Both the position numbers and the translations under genes were made by a program. The notes below the pieces were generated by a model that was not told the origin of the DNA, did not search any database, and saw only the letters and a program-made list of their open reading frames with translations. Positions 1 through 10,680 of a stretch of DNA of 64,000 nucleotides are shown here, in pieces; within the stretch, counting starts at the first letter, position 1; every line of letters starts with the position of its first letter. The DNA lies in the NCBI RefSeq assembly GCF_907164915.1, contig NW_025919547.1:1-64000 (forward strand), in the 5' to 3' direction. This stretch comes from Impatiens glandulifera. Taxonomy: Eukaryota > Streptophyta > Magnoliopsida > Ericales > Balsaminaceae.

Positions 1-63
1 GCTCAACGCTCAACGCTCAACGCTCAACGCTCAACGCTCAACGCTCAACGCTCAACGCTCAAC
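1..63. repeat. GCTCAAC variant block of the heptamer satellite
   Basis: Nine perfect copies of GCTCAAC open the window. A second small cluster of this variant lies near 2490-2540, mixed with GCTCAAT. It differs from the main unit by one C/T transition at position 7. Confidence 0.9.
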
Positions 64-713
64 GCTCAATGCTCAATGCTCAATGCTCAATGCTCAATGC
101 TCAATGCTCAATGCTCAATGCTCAATACTCAATGCTCAATGCTCAATGCTTAATTCTTAATGCTCAGTGCTTAGTGCTTAATGCTTAATGCTTAACGCTT
201 AATGCTCAATGCTCAATGCTCAATTATCAATGCTCAATTATCAATGCTCAATGCTCAATGCTCAATGCTTAATGCTTAATGCTTAACGCTTAATGCTTAA
301 TGCTCAATGCTCAATGCTCAATTATCAATGCTCAATGCTCAATTATCAATGCTCAATGCTCAATGCTCAAAGCTCAATGCTCAATGCTCAATGCTCAATG
401 CTCAATGCTCAATGCTCAATGCTCAATGCTCAATGATCAATGCTCAATGCTCAATGGTCAATGTTCAATGTTCATTGCTCAATGCTCAATGCTCAATGCT
501 CAATGCTCAATGCTCAATGCTCAATGCTCAATGCTCAATGCTCAATGCACAATGCTCAATGCTCAATGCTCAATGCTCAATGCTCAATGCTCAATGCTCA
601 ATGCTCAATGCACAATGTTTAATGCTCAATGCTCAATGCTCAATGCTCAATGCTCAATGCTCAATGCTCAATGTTCAATGCTCAATTCTTAATGCTCAGT
701 GCTTAATGCTTAA

Positions 714-960
714 TGCTTAATGCTTAATGTTGAATGCTCAATGCTTAATGCTTAATGCTTAATGCTTAATGCTTAATGCTTAATGCTTAATGCTTAATGC
801 TCAATGCTTAATGCTTAATGCTTAATGCTTAATGCTTAATGCTTAATGCTTAATGCTTAATGCTTAATGCTTAATGCTTAATGCTTAATGCTTAATGCTT
901 AATGCTTAATGCTTAATGCTTAATGCTTAATGCTTAATGCTTAGTTCTTTATGCTTAATG
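714..960. repeat. GCTTAAT variant block of the heptamer satellite
   Basis: About 35 heptamers, nearly all GCTTAAT, flanked by GCTCAAT on both sides. The C-to-T change creates a TAA in every frame, so the forward open frames stop at this block. Homogeneity within the block points to local amplification of one variant. Confidence 0.9.
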
Positions 961-2278
961 CTTAATGCTCAATGCTCAATGCTCAATGCTCAATGCTCAA
1001 TGCTCAATGCTCAATGCTCAATGCTCAATGCTCAATGCTCAATGCTCAATGCTCAATGCTCAATGCTCAATGCTCAATGCTCAATGCTCAATGCTCAATG
1101 CTCAATGCTCAATGCTTAATTCTTAATGCTCAATGCTTAATTCTTAATGCTTAGTGCTTAATTCTTAATACTTAATGCTCAATGCTCAATGCTCAATGCT
1201 CAATGCTCAATACTCAATGCTCAATGCTCAATACTCAATGCTCAATGCTCAATGCTCAATGCTCAATGCTCAATGCTCAATGCTTAATGCTTAATGCTTA
1301 ACGCTTAATGCTCAATGCTCAATGCTCAATTATCAATGCTCAATGCTCAATGCTCAACGCTCAATGCTAAATGCTCAATGCTCAATGCTCAATGCTCAAT
1401 GCTCAATGCTCAATGCTCAATGCTCAATGCTCAATGCTCAATGCTCAATGCTCAATGTTCAATGCTCAATGCTCAATGCTCAATGCTCAATGCTCAATGC
1501 TCAATACTCAATGCTCAATGCTCAATGCTCAATGCTCAATGCTCAATGCTCAATGCACAATGCTCAATTCTCAATGCTCAATGCTCAATGCTCAATGCTC
1601 AATGCTCAATGCTCAATGCTCAATGCTCAATGCTCAATGCTCAATGCTCAATGCTCAATGCTCAATGCTCAATGCTCAATGCTCAATGCTCAATGCTCAA
1701 TGCTCAATGCTCAATGTTCAATGCTCAATGCTCAATGCTCAATGCTCAATGCTCAATGCTCAATACTCAATGCTCAATGCTCAATGCTCAATGCTCAATG
1801 CTCAATGCTCAATGCTCAATGCTCAATGCTCAATGCTCAATGCTCAATGCTCAATGCACAATGCTCAATTCTCAATGCTCAATGCTCAATGCTCAATGCT
1901 CAATGCTCAATGCTCAATGCTCAATGCTCAATGCTCAATGCTCAATTCTCAATGCTCAATGCTCAATGCTCAATGCTCAATGCTCAATGCTCAATGCTCA
2001 ATGCTCAATGCTCAATGCACAATGCTCAATGCTCAATGCTCAATGCTCAATGCACAATGCTCAATGCTCAATGCTCAATGCTCAATGCTCAATGCTCAAT
2101 GCTCAATGCTCAATGCTCAATGCTTAATGCTTAATGCTTAATTCTTAATGCTTAGTTCTTAATGCTTAATGCTTAATGCTCAATGCTCAATGCTCAATGC
2201 TCAATGCTCAATGCTTAATGCTTAATGCTCAATGTTTAATGCTCAATACTTAATGCTCAATGCTCAATGTTCAATGTT

Positions 2279-2470
2279 TAATGCTTAATGTTTAATGCTT
2301 AATCCTTAATGCTTAATGTTTAATGCTTAATGCTTAATGCTTAATGCTTAATGCTTAATGCTTAATGCTTAATGCTTAATGCTTAATGCTTAATGCTTAA
2401 TGCTTAATGCTTAATGCTTAATGCTTAATGCTTAATGCTTAATGCTTAATGCTTAATGCTTAATGCTTAA
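2279..2470. repeat. Second GCTTAAT variant block
   Basis: A second homogeneous run of GCTTAAT, preceded by a mixed zone with GTTTAAT and TACTTAAT-like units at 2200-2320. It again ends the forward open frames. Confidence 0.88.
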
Positions 2471-4697
2471 TGCTCAATGCTCAATGCTCAATGCTCAACG
2501 CTCAACGCTCAATGCTCAACGCTCAACGCTCAACGCTCAATGCTCAATGCTCAATGCTCAATGCTCAATGCTTAATGCTCAATGCTCAATGCTCAATGCT
2601 CAATGCTCAATGCTCAATGCTCAATGCTCAATGCTTAATTCTTAATGCTCAGTGCTTAGTGCTTAATGCTTAATGCTTAATGCTTAATGCTCAATGCTCA
2701 ATGCTCAATTATCAATGCTCAATGCTCAATGCTCAATGCTCAACGCTCAATGCTCAATGCTCAATGCTCAATGCTCAATGCTCAATGCTCAATGCTCAAT
2801 TCTCAATGCTCAATGCTCAATGCTCAATGCTCAATGTTCAATGTTCATTGCTCAATGCTCAATGCTCAATGCTCAATGCTCAATGCTCAATGCTCAATAC
2901 TCAATGCTCAATGCTCAATGCTCAATGCTCAATGCACAATGCTCAATGCTCAATGCTCAATGCTCAATGCTCAATGCTCAATGCTCAATGCTCAATGCTC
3001 AATGCTCAATGCTCAATGCTCAATGCTCAATGCTCAATGCTCAATGGTCAATGCTCAATGCTCAATGCTCAATGCTCAATGCTCAATGTTCAATGCTCAA
3101 TGCTTAATGCTTAATGCTTAATGCTTCAATGCTCAATGCTCAATGCTCAATGCTCAATGCTCAATGCTCAATGCTCAATGCTCAATGCTCAATGCTCAAT
3201 GCTCATGCTCAATGCTCAATGCTCATGCTCAATGCTCAATGCTCAATGCTCAATGCTCAATGCTCAATGCTCAATGCTCAATGCTCAATGCTCAATGCTC
3301 AATGCTCAATGCTCAATGCTCACTGCTCAATGCTCAATGCTCAATGCTCAATGCTCAATGCTTAATTCTTAATGATCAATGCTCAATGCTCAATGCTCAA
3401 TGCTCAATGCTCAATGCTCAATGCTCAATGCTCAATGCTCAATGCTCAATGCTCAATGCTCAATGCTCAATGCTCATGCTCAATGCTCAATGCTCAATGC
3501 TCAAATGCTCAATGCTCAATGCTCAATGCTCAATGCTCAATGCTCAATGCTCAATGCTCAATGCTCAATGCTCAATGTTCAATGCTCAATGCTCAATGCT
3601 CAATGCTCAATGCTCAATGCTCAGTGCTCAATACTCAATGCTCAATGCTCAATGCTCAATGCTCAATGCTCAATGCTCAATGCTCAATGCTCAATGCTCA
3701 ATTCTCAATGCTCAATTCTCAATGCTCAATGCTCATTGCTCAATGCTCAATGCTCAATGCTCAGTGCTCAGTGATCAATGTTCAGTGCTCAATGCTCAGT
3801 GCTCAATGCTCAATGCTCAATGCTTAATGCTCAATGCTCAATGCTCAATGCTCAATTCTTAATGCTCAATGCTCAATGCTCAATGCTCAATGCTCAATGC
3901 TCAATGCTCAATGCTCAATGCTTAATGCTTAATACTCAATGCTCAATGCTCAATGCTCAATGCTCAGTGCTCAATGCTCAATGCTCAATGCTCAATGCTC
4001 AATGCTCAATGCTCAATGCTCAATGCTCAATGCTCAATGCTTAATGCACAATGCACAATGCTCAATGCACAATGCACAATGCACAATGCTCAATGCTCAA
4101 TGCTCAATGCTCAATGCTCAATGCTCAATGCTCAATGCTCAATGCTCAATGCTCATTGTTCAATGCTCAATGTTCAATGCTCAATGCTCAGTACTCAATG
4201 CTCAATGCTCAATGCTCAATGCTCAATGCTCAATGCTCAATGCTCAATGCTCAATGCTCAATGCTCAATGCTCAATGCTCAATGCTCAATTCTTAATGCT
4301 TAATTTTTAATGCTTAATTCTTAATGTTTAATACTTAATGCTCAATGCTCAATGCTCAATGCTCAATGCTCAATGCTCAATGCTCAATGCTCAATTCTCA
4401 ATTCTTAATGCTCAATGCTCAATGCTCAATGCTCAATGCTCAATGCTCAATGCTCAATGCTCAATGCTCAATGCTCAATGCTCAATGCTTAATGCTTAAT
4501 GCCCAATGCTCAATGCTCAATGCTCAATTCTCAATGCTCAATGCTCAATGCTCAATGCTCAATGCTCAATGTTCAATGCTCAATGGTCAATGCTCAATGG
4601 TCAATGCTCAATGCTCAATGCTCAATGCTCAATGCTCAATGCTCAATGCTCAATGCTCAATGCTCAATGCTCAATGCTCAATGCTCAATGCTCAATG

Positions 4698-4990
4698 CTT
4701 GTTGTTTGTTTCTTGTTGCTTGATGTTTGATGCACGATGCTTAATTCTTGATGTTTATTGGTTGTTGCTTGATTATTAATTCTTGATGCTTGATGTTTGA
4801 TGTTGGATGCTTGATTCTTGATTCTTGATTCTTGATTCTTGATGCTTGATACTTGATGCTTGATGCATGATACTTGATGCTTGATGCTTGATGCTTCATG
4901 CTTCATGCTTGATGCTTGAAGCTTGATGCTTGATGATTGAAGTTTTATACTTGATGCTTGATGCTTGATTTTTAATGCTTGATTCTTAAT
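4698..4990. repeat. Degenerate GCTTGAT edge of the heptamer satellite
   Basis: The array changes abruptly at about 4698 from GCTCAAT to GCTTGAT-like heptamers (GCTTGAT, ATTCTTGAT, GTTTGAT, GCTTCAT), with many indels, and fades out by 4990. This is the expected look of an array edge where exchange no longer homogenises the units. The minus-strand 73-codon frame here is the reverse reading of the repeat. Confidence 0.85.
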
Positions 4991-5016
4991 TCTTAGTTAA
5001 TGTTACTTAATGCTTG

Positions 5017-5155
5017 TTTCTTATTTCATGACAATTCTTTTTTATCAAATTTTCTTAAATATTTCTAATTAATGCAGGTACGGATACTGTGTTTAAGCCC
5101 AATAAGTATTTTTTATTATTTCTCTTTTGTCCATCACAACAATTCAATTGTATTT
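5017..5155. repeat. Dispersed direct repeat, copy 1 (about 139 bp)
   Basis: This stretch starts near TTTCTTATTTCATGACAATT and ends at TTCAATTGTATTT. It recurs at 7056-7191 in the same orientation with a handful of mismatches and small indels. It contains TTTAAGCCCAATAAGTATTT in both copies. Nature unknown: it may be the ends of an old element or a small segmental duplication. Confidence 0.8.
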
Positions 5156-7055
5156 CTCTATCTTTTAATGATACAACAATGGAAAGTATTCTTCATATTA
5201 CAGAATTGATGCTAAAAATTTAATTCGATTAAGTAGAATGTCAAATCAAATCGAACAAAACTACACATCTAATTCCGTTAAGGAGAATGTCAAATAAAAT
5301 CTAGTTAATGAAAAAATAAACAAGACATGGTCCTCTAAAATATAATGAGATTAAGAAAAAATAACCGTTCAAAAATAAATAAATTGAAGATAGATAAAAA
5401 AATCTAATTATTAGTCTGATTTCAAATTTTAATGCTTATATTTTTCCTATTAATAATAATTTAACATTTACACACACTTTAAATATTTGATAATTAAATA
5501 TGTTTGTAATGGTAGTATATGTGATTGAAGTTAAAAATTAAATTATTATAATATTTTAGAAAAATGATAATTTGAAAAGAGTTAAAAATTGTAAAAAATT
5601 TTGTTTTTATTTTAATTAAAAATAATAAATATTTAATACAAATACAACTTTGCAAGAAACAAAAATCGTAACAAAAAATCAAGTTTAAAAAAAAAATCAA
5701 CTATGAAAAAAAATATAATGAACAAAACGAACAAAATCACGAGTAATAATACTCTTGATAATGAAGTTGGATGAATATATCTCTCATCCATGCTAACTTT
5801 TTCCAACGGAGACATCAAACTTAGTTTTTCTTTTTTTATTTATTTATTTTTTCTTTAGTATGTGCACATTTTACTTAAATTTCATTTAATCTATTTTCCT
5901 TCTTTAATTTAAGTTGTTCCTTATCTCTAAATTAGAGTGTATTATGATAGCTAATAACATAACAGTGAGCAATAATTTTACATAGAAAATGAGTAATTAA
6001 ATTAGAGACAAATATCTAAAAAAAAAAGGTAAAAAATTAAAAATATAAATAAGTCATTCTTAGTATAATAATAACATATATTTGATTGAGTATTAAAATT
6101 TATATATTAAAAAGATAATTTTTTTTTTTAAAAGATGGCATATCTTGAGTATAAAAAAAGATTGTTAAGTTTTCTCACTCTTCTTATTGTTAATAACTCA
6201 ACAAAAATGATTGTTAATAACTCAAAAAAAATTATTGTTACAACAGATTTATCAAATTTATGTTATACTTATTTTAATTTTTCATGTGTAGTTGTGAGTT
6301 TAATACGTGTTTCAATATTTATATCTAATATATTTATTTTCCTACTTATTTATTTATTATTTGTACAATTTTAAATTTAATAAATTTTAAACAATTGAAT
6401 ATGATTTGTAAATATTTGGTTTTAATTTTTCTGAACATAATGGTTTAAAAGTAAAAACTTGGTAATGGGTATTGAACCATAATCTATTTTTCTTTAAAAA
6501 AATATAAACGATAAAATAAACTAAGACAAATATTCATATTTTTTAAAAGTGAACGGTAAAATAAACTAATACAAACACAAGATAAGTTAATATAAGTGTC
6601 GTGCTAAAACACATTTTTCAAAATAAATACAATAAAAAAACACGAATATTGTTTATTATGAGCTAGTTTGACAATTTTAAGCTTAATTACTAACTAGTAA
6701 AAATGACAAACAATAATTTTTAAAACACAAAATTTTATCACTCTTTTAATAATATTACTCCTTTAAAATCTCTAAATATTATAATTGTAATTATTAGTCT
6801 TTCATATTATTTTATAATTATAAGTTTCAATTATTCTTATATAATTAGGTGAAACACATTTAGTTGTTAACAAATAACCAACATTTGTTGGGCTGCTCTC
6901 ATATATTATATTTACAAAGAAAAAATAAAAAGGTCTTCACATTAGCATGAAAACTGAACTTGCTTTATAAGTTGATGTTTTGGTCTTAGAAACATTTTAA
7001 GATGCTTAAGGTCGAAGGGCGTGTTGGGTCGTATTGCTGGGTACTCATGTAGTTA

Positions 7056-7191
7056 TTTCTTATTTCATGACAATTCTTTTTATCAAATTTTCTTAAATAT
7101 TTCTCATTAATACAAGTTCGGATACTAGGTTTAAGCCCAATAAGTATTTTTAATATTTCTTTTTTTCCATCAAAACAATTCAATTGTATTT
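7056..7191. repeat. Dispersed direct repeat, copy 2 (about 136 bp)
   Basis: Second copy of the 5017-5155 sequence, 2039 bp downstream. The match ends exactly where the 5' LTR of Copia-1 begins (TGTTGG at 7192), so Copia-1 inserted inside the repeat. The other half of copy 2 is not found after Copia-1 in this window. Confidence 0.8.
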
Positions 7192-7442
7192 TGTTGGAAA
7201 AAATTAAAAACAAAGTAAAGAAAATAGTTAATTTAGTGAGAAATAATTAACTTATAAATAAACAAAAGCAATGCAAATTAAACAACGAAATTTTGATGAT
7301 CTTTAAATGGAATAAAGCTAGATGTTTAAATGGAATAAAGCTAAACGTTTAAATGGAATAAAGCTAAGTTGTCTATTTGTTTTTATGCATGTGCATTAGA
7401 CTATGCTAATTCATATGTGTTCTAAAGCATGCTAATAGACAA

Positions 7443-7941
7443 AGTTAGACGTATTAGTTTAACTCCTTTAGACGAAGTTTAAAAGGATACAAAGATAGAC
7501 GTGGTAGTCTAAATCCTTTAGACGAAGTATAAAGGGATGCGAAGTTAGACATGGTAGTCTAACTCCTTTAGATGAAGTCTAAAGGGATGTGAAGTTAGAC
7601 ATGGTAGTCTAACTTCTTTAGATAAAGTCTATAGGGAAACGTAGTTAGAAGTTGTAGTCTAACTCCTTTAGTTGTGGTCTAAAGGGAAACATAGTTAGAC
7701 GTGGTAGTCTAACTCCTTCAGACGTGGTCTAAAGGGAAACGTAGTTAGACGTGGTAGTCTAATTCATTTACACACGGTCTAAAGGAATGCATAGTTAGAC
7801 ATGCTATTCTAACTCCTTTAGACGTGGTCTAAAGGAATACACAGTTAGACGTGCTAGTCTAACTCCATTAGACGTGGTCTAAAGGATTGCACTGATAGAC
7901 GTCCTAAGTCTAACTCCTTTAGAGGCGTTCTAATGGAGCAC
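7443..7941 (+). repeat. 50-bp dyad repeat array in the Copia-1 U3
   Basis: About ten tandem units of 50 bp. A typical unit carries two inverted repeats: GTTAGAC...GTCTAAC with a 6-base loop, then CCTTTAGAC...GTCTAAAGG with a 3-base loop. Units diverge by several substitutions, but the arms are mostly kept. The position, in U3 upstream of the TATA box, suggests enhancer-like or structure-forming repeats (inference). Confidence 0.88.
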
Positions 7942-8271
7942 GTCCAATGCCTTGCTTTAGCAGCTGTCTGATGAAGGCATACGTCTAAGAACGATAAACT
8001 AGATGTGTCCTACTCCTGCTCCACTTACTATCGTGAAGTCTGTTACACCAGCTAATTTTATCAAATGAATGAATGCCACGCCACGTATGCGAATATTCTT
8101 CCAACTACCTGTCTTGTACAAGAAAATATTATAAGATATTCGGTGCACTACCAGTTTAGTACGACCACAATCCATTTTCTTAGAGTATGTTGTACTCTAG
8201 TACTATGGGCTGCCTTCTAACAGACACTTTCCATGTGTCCACGTAGAAGATTCGACCGTTGGTGTCCTTAA

Positions 8272-8282
8272 ACTATAAATAG
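8272..8282 (+). promoter_or_regulatory. Putative TATA box of the Copia-1 5' LTR
   Basis: ACTATAAATAG lies about 510 bp before the LTR end, after the dyad array and after a stretch (AGAAGATTCGACCGTTGGT) also present upstream of the TATA box in the Copia-2 3' LTR. This would set the U3/R border near 8305. Confidence 0.65.
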
Positions 8283-8510
8283 ATGCTCAAGGACAACGGA
8301 CGAATCACCTAACTGAATCATTCATCATTGACTGAACAAAGTTGTTATCTCTCTACTCTTGCACTTATTGATTTTTATCATCTTTCAAGCTCAAGAGCGA
8401 AATTCAATTACTGTCCAACTGTGAGAATATTGTAAGCTCAAGAGGTTGTTCTATTCAATAGAGAGTTATCTAACTTAGTAAGTTGTATTCGATTTATAGT
8501 ATTGAGTGGA

Positions 8511-8570
8511 TATCCTTCAGGTTGTGGAAGAATGGGCGATGTAGGAGTTTCATCTCCGAACATTCATAAA
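8511..8570 (+). promoter_or_regulatory. Conserved LTR stem-loop box (Copia-1)
   Basis: A CCTTC...GAAG imperfect hairpin is followed by GATGTAGGAGTTTCATCTCC, itself a GGAG/CTCC hairpin, then GAACATTCATAAA. The same order occurs in the other three LTR families here (24884-24950, 15737-15802 on minus, 58256-58325). It lies in transcribed LTR sequence downstream of the TATA box. Confidence 0.6.
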
Positions 8571-8785
8571 ACTCCTTGTGTTCTTTACTTTCTGTCATTC
8601 ACATTCAGTCGTTTAAAACTTTAAATACAACGAACATTTCCTCACTTGAATCTGTTTAAAGAGTTCAAAGGGTTTGTGAAAAATAGAAACAGATACTAAT
8701 CCCTTACATGATTACTATTGAATCGTTTATAGCTGTTAACAATAGTCAGACCCTAGTCTCTATTACTAACACCGATCCTATCAAG

Positions 8786-8796
8786 TGGTATCAGAG
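8786..8796 (+). other. Primer binding site, tRNA-iMet type (Copia-1)
   Basis: TGGTATCAGAG, two bases after the LTR end, is the standard plant copia primer site complementary to the 3' end of initiator methionine tRNA. The following base is T rather than C. Confidence 0.92.
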
Positions 8797-8845
8797 TAAG
8801 GTTTTCTATTCTCAAGCTTTTACAGAACCTGAATCATTTATAAAG

Positions 8846-10680
8846 ATGTCAGCTCCTCCATGATTCCCATATTCTCGAAAGAAAATTACATGGTGTGGAA
8901 GAAGAGAATTCGTGCTCATCTATCTTCCTTACATGATGACATGTGGAGTGTTGTCACAGAAGTTTCCATCTAGATAGAGAAAGACAAATCTATATGGACA
9001 AATGAAGACAAGAGGAAAAACAACCATATAACTTAGTCATGGACATCTTGTATAGATCTCTTGACGATAGCATGTTCAACTACATCATAGCATGTGAATC
9101 TGTCAAACAAATTAGGGATAGACTTACTCAAGTATGTGAAGGCAACGAGAAAACCAATGAAAAAATATTATGGTTTCCACCCAGCAGTTCGACAACTTTA
9201 AGATGCGTCCTAGATAGACGATAACTAAGGTTGATGCAAGATTCAGCAAAATCGTCACCACTCTCTCTATTTTGGGAAAGACTTACAACAACAGAGAGAT
9301 TTCTATAAAGGTGTGCGAACATTACCTAGGGAGTTGGACATGAAGACAATGGCAATTAGGGAGTCTAAAGATCTCAATAAGATGGAGCTCTTCAACATGC
9401 TTGTCGATCTGAAGGCCTTTGAGTTCGAGTTGAACTCTAGGAATGAAGAGGAGCACCCCACATCCACCATCATAACCAAGGCTCTGGTGACTACTAAGGA
9501 GCCACCAGCTACAACTGAAGTAAAGACGGCTACTCATTAGCTCAACAGTGACGCAATGGCTTCTTCGTGAAGAAATTCGACAAATTAATGAAAAAAAGTA
9601 ATTCTAACTCAAGCACTTTAAATAACAATAACAATGATAATAAGAATAACTCTAAGGCTAACGTGAAGTGTTTCAATTGTGATAAACTAGGTCATAACAA
9701 ATCGGAGTGTAGGTAGCCGAAATGTGATGAGAAGATGAAGGACGACGAGAAAGAGCTGAAGGCTCTCGTGGCGGCCGACAACAAATCCAAGTGGATCTAC
9801 AACGACTCAGATGATTAATCATCCAGGGAAAGTGATGATGAAGAGGTTGCTTTCTTTATGGCAAGAGAAGAAGAAGACTTTGAGGAATCCAAGATATTTG
9901 ATTTCTTCAGAAGAGTTTACCAGAGATGAATTAGTAGCTACACTCAATAACATGGTTATGGAGTACAAAAAGCTATCAAAATCCCAAAATGAAATAAAGT
10001 CCATATCTAAAACTTATGTACCTATTTTATCTCAAACTTTAGAACCAAAAGTTTTTGAAAATGATATGGTCGATGTCTCATCTGAGAATTAGACACTCAA
10101 GGAAAAGGTTCAAACTCTTTCATGTGAAAACCAACGATTAATGTATATAGTCAGTGCTCGGAAAAGGTCTGGAGAAGTTGTTAAACATCATATTACTATG
10201 TTAAAGCATGCCGAATGAAAATATGGTTTAAGATATGACAAAGCTAACTTAGACAAGTCTTGTAAGAAGTTAAACTTAGAAACAGACAAGTTTAAACCAA
10301 TAAAATTTGTAAAAAAGAGTGTAACAGATAATGAAACTGATCCAAACTGTGTCGATCAAATCTTAAAGGATGAAATTATCTATGTTCCGCCAACTGTAAG
10401 TTGGTTGAAACCTAAGAAGGAAGTAGCCAGAAAGTCTGGCATTTTAAAACCTGACATGAAGTCAAGGAGTTTTAAACAAAAATCATCCTCTAAGGTTAAT
10501 GGATCAGTTACTAGCAGGAGACATCTGCTAAGTCTAAATCATATGAACTAATCACAACACGAAATGGGAAATCCATTAGAATAACTGAAATATGGATTCC
10601 TAAGGGACTGATTGATCGAGGCCCAAGTAAATGTGAGTACCAAAAAGCTATAAATATTCTTTTGTGTAGGTGATACATGA
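8846..10680 (+). pseudogene. Copia-1 gag and gag-pol spacer, decayed
   Basis: The ATG is at 8846, with an in-frame TGA five codons later and further stops and frameshifts. Recognisable parts are a UBN2-like gag core (stretches at 9039-9224 and 9313-9540, the latter matching the Copia-4 gag around MKTMAIRESKDLNKM), a CCHC zinc knuckle at 9669-9710 (C-x2-C-x4-H-x4-C), a charged helical stretch at 9811-10092 with a DELVATLNNMVMEY motif also seen in Copia-4, and an IPKGLI...GP spacer motif near 10590-10640 that precedes protease in Copia-4. Gag would form the particle and bind RNA. It is not functional here. Confidence 0.8.
9669..9710 (+). other. CCHC zinc knuckle in the Copia-1 gag
   Basis: Reads CFNCDKLGHNKSEC, spacing C-x2-C-x4-H-x4-C, the nucleic-acid-binding knuckle of retroelement nucleocapsids. 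All four ligands are intact although the ORF is broken. Confidence 0.9.

Larger units (their letters stand above)
1..4697. repeat. 7-bp satellite, consensus GCTCAAT
   Basis: An almost uninterrupted head-to-tail array of a heptamer, roughly 670 copies. The main unit is GCTCAAT, with scattered one-base variants (GCTCAGT, GCACAAT, GTTCAAT, ATTCAAT). Because 7 is not a multiple of 3, every forward frame cycles through the same seven codons and reads as MLNAQCS repeats without stops, giving open frames up to 270 codons in all three plus frames. The minus strand has a TGA once every 21 bases in each frame. These ORFs are arithmetic by-products, not genes. The array begins at or before the window edge. 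Confidence 0.97.
4991..7191. other. AT-rich intergenic DNA without a recognised gene
   Basis: Very AT-rich sequence with only short chance ORFs (for example 6135-6374) that show no recognisable domain. It holds small local duplications: a 31-base unit at 5221 repeated at 5270 (both containing AGAATGTCAAAT), and two copies of a stretch containing TTGTTAATAACTCAA near 6187-6235. It also holds the repeat pair listed separately. I see no promoter-plus-ORF structure. Confidence 0.7.
7192..8783 (+). repeat. Copia-1 5' LTR
   Basis: Starts TGTTGG and ends CCTATCA directly before the primer site, 1592 bp. It contains three tandem copies of a unit of about 24 bp around TTTAAATGGAATAAAGCTAA (7300-7365; the 3' LTR shows two), then a 50-bp dyad array (7443-7941), a TATA box at 8272, and the conserved stem-loop box at 8511-8570. 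The last 300 bp resemble the ends of the other LTRs in this window. Confidence 0.88.

Noticed and set aside
1..4697. Telomere or interstitial telomere repeat because the unit is 7 bp
   Set aside because: GCTCAAT and its complement ATTGAGC lack the G-run of TTTAGGG-type repeats. Only the length matches.
300..4779. Many forward ORFs up to 270 codons (MLNAQCS repeats) and a reverse ORF at 4685-4906
   Set aside because: They follow automatically from a 7-bp repeat without a stop in the forward direction. No leader, codon bias or unique sequence supports a gene.
6135..6374. 79-codon ORF in AT-rich DNA as a membrane protein gene
   Set aside because: Its hydrophobic composition follows from T-rich sequence; no start context, homology or neighbours support it.
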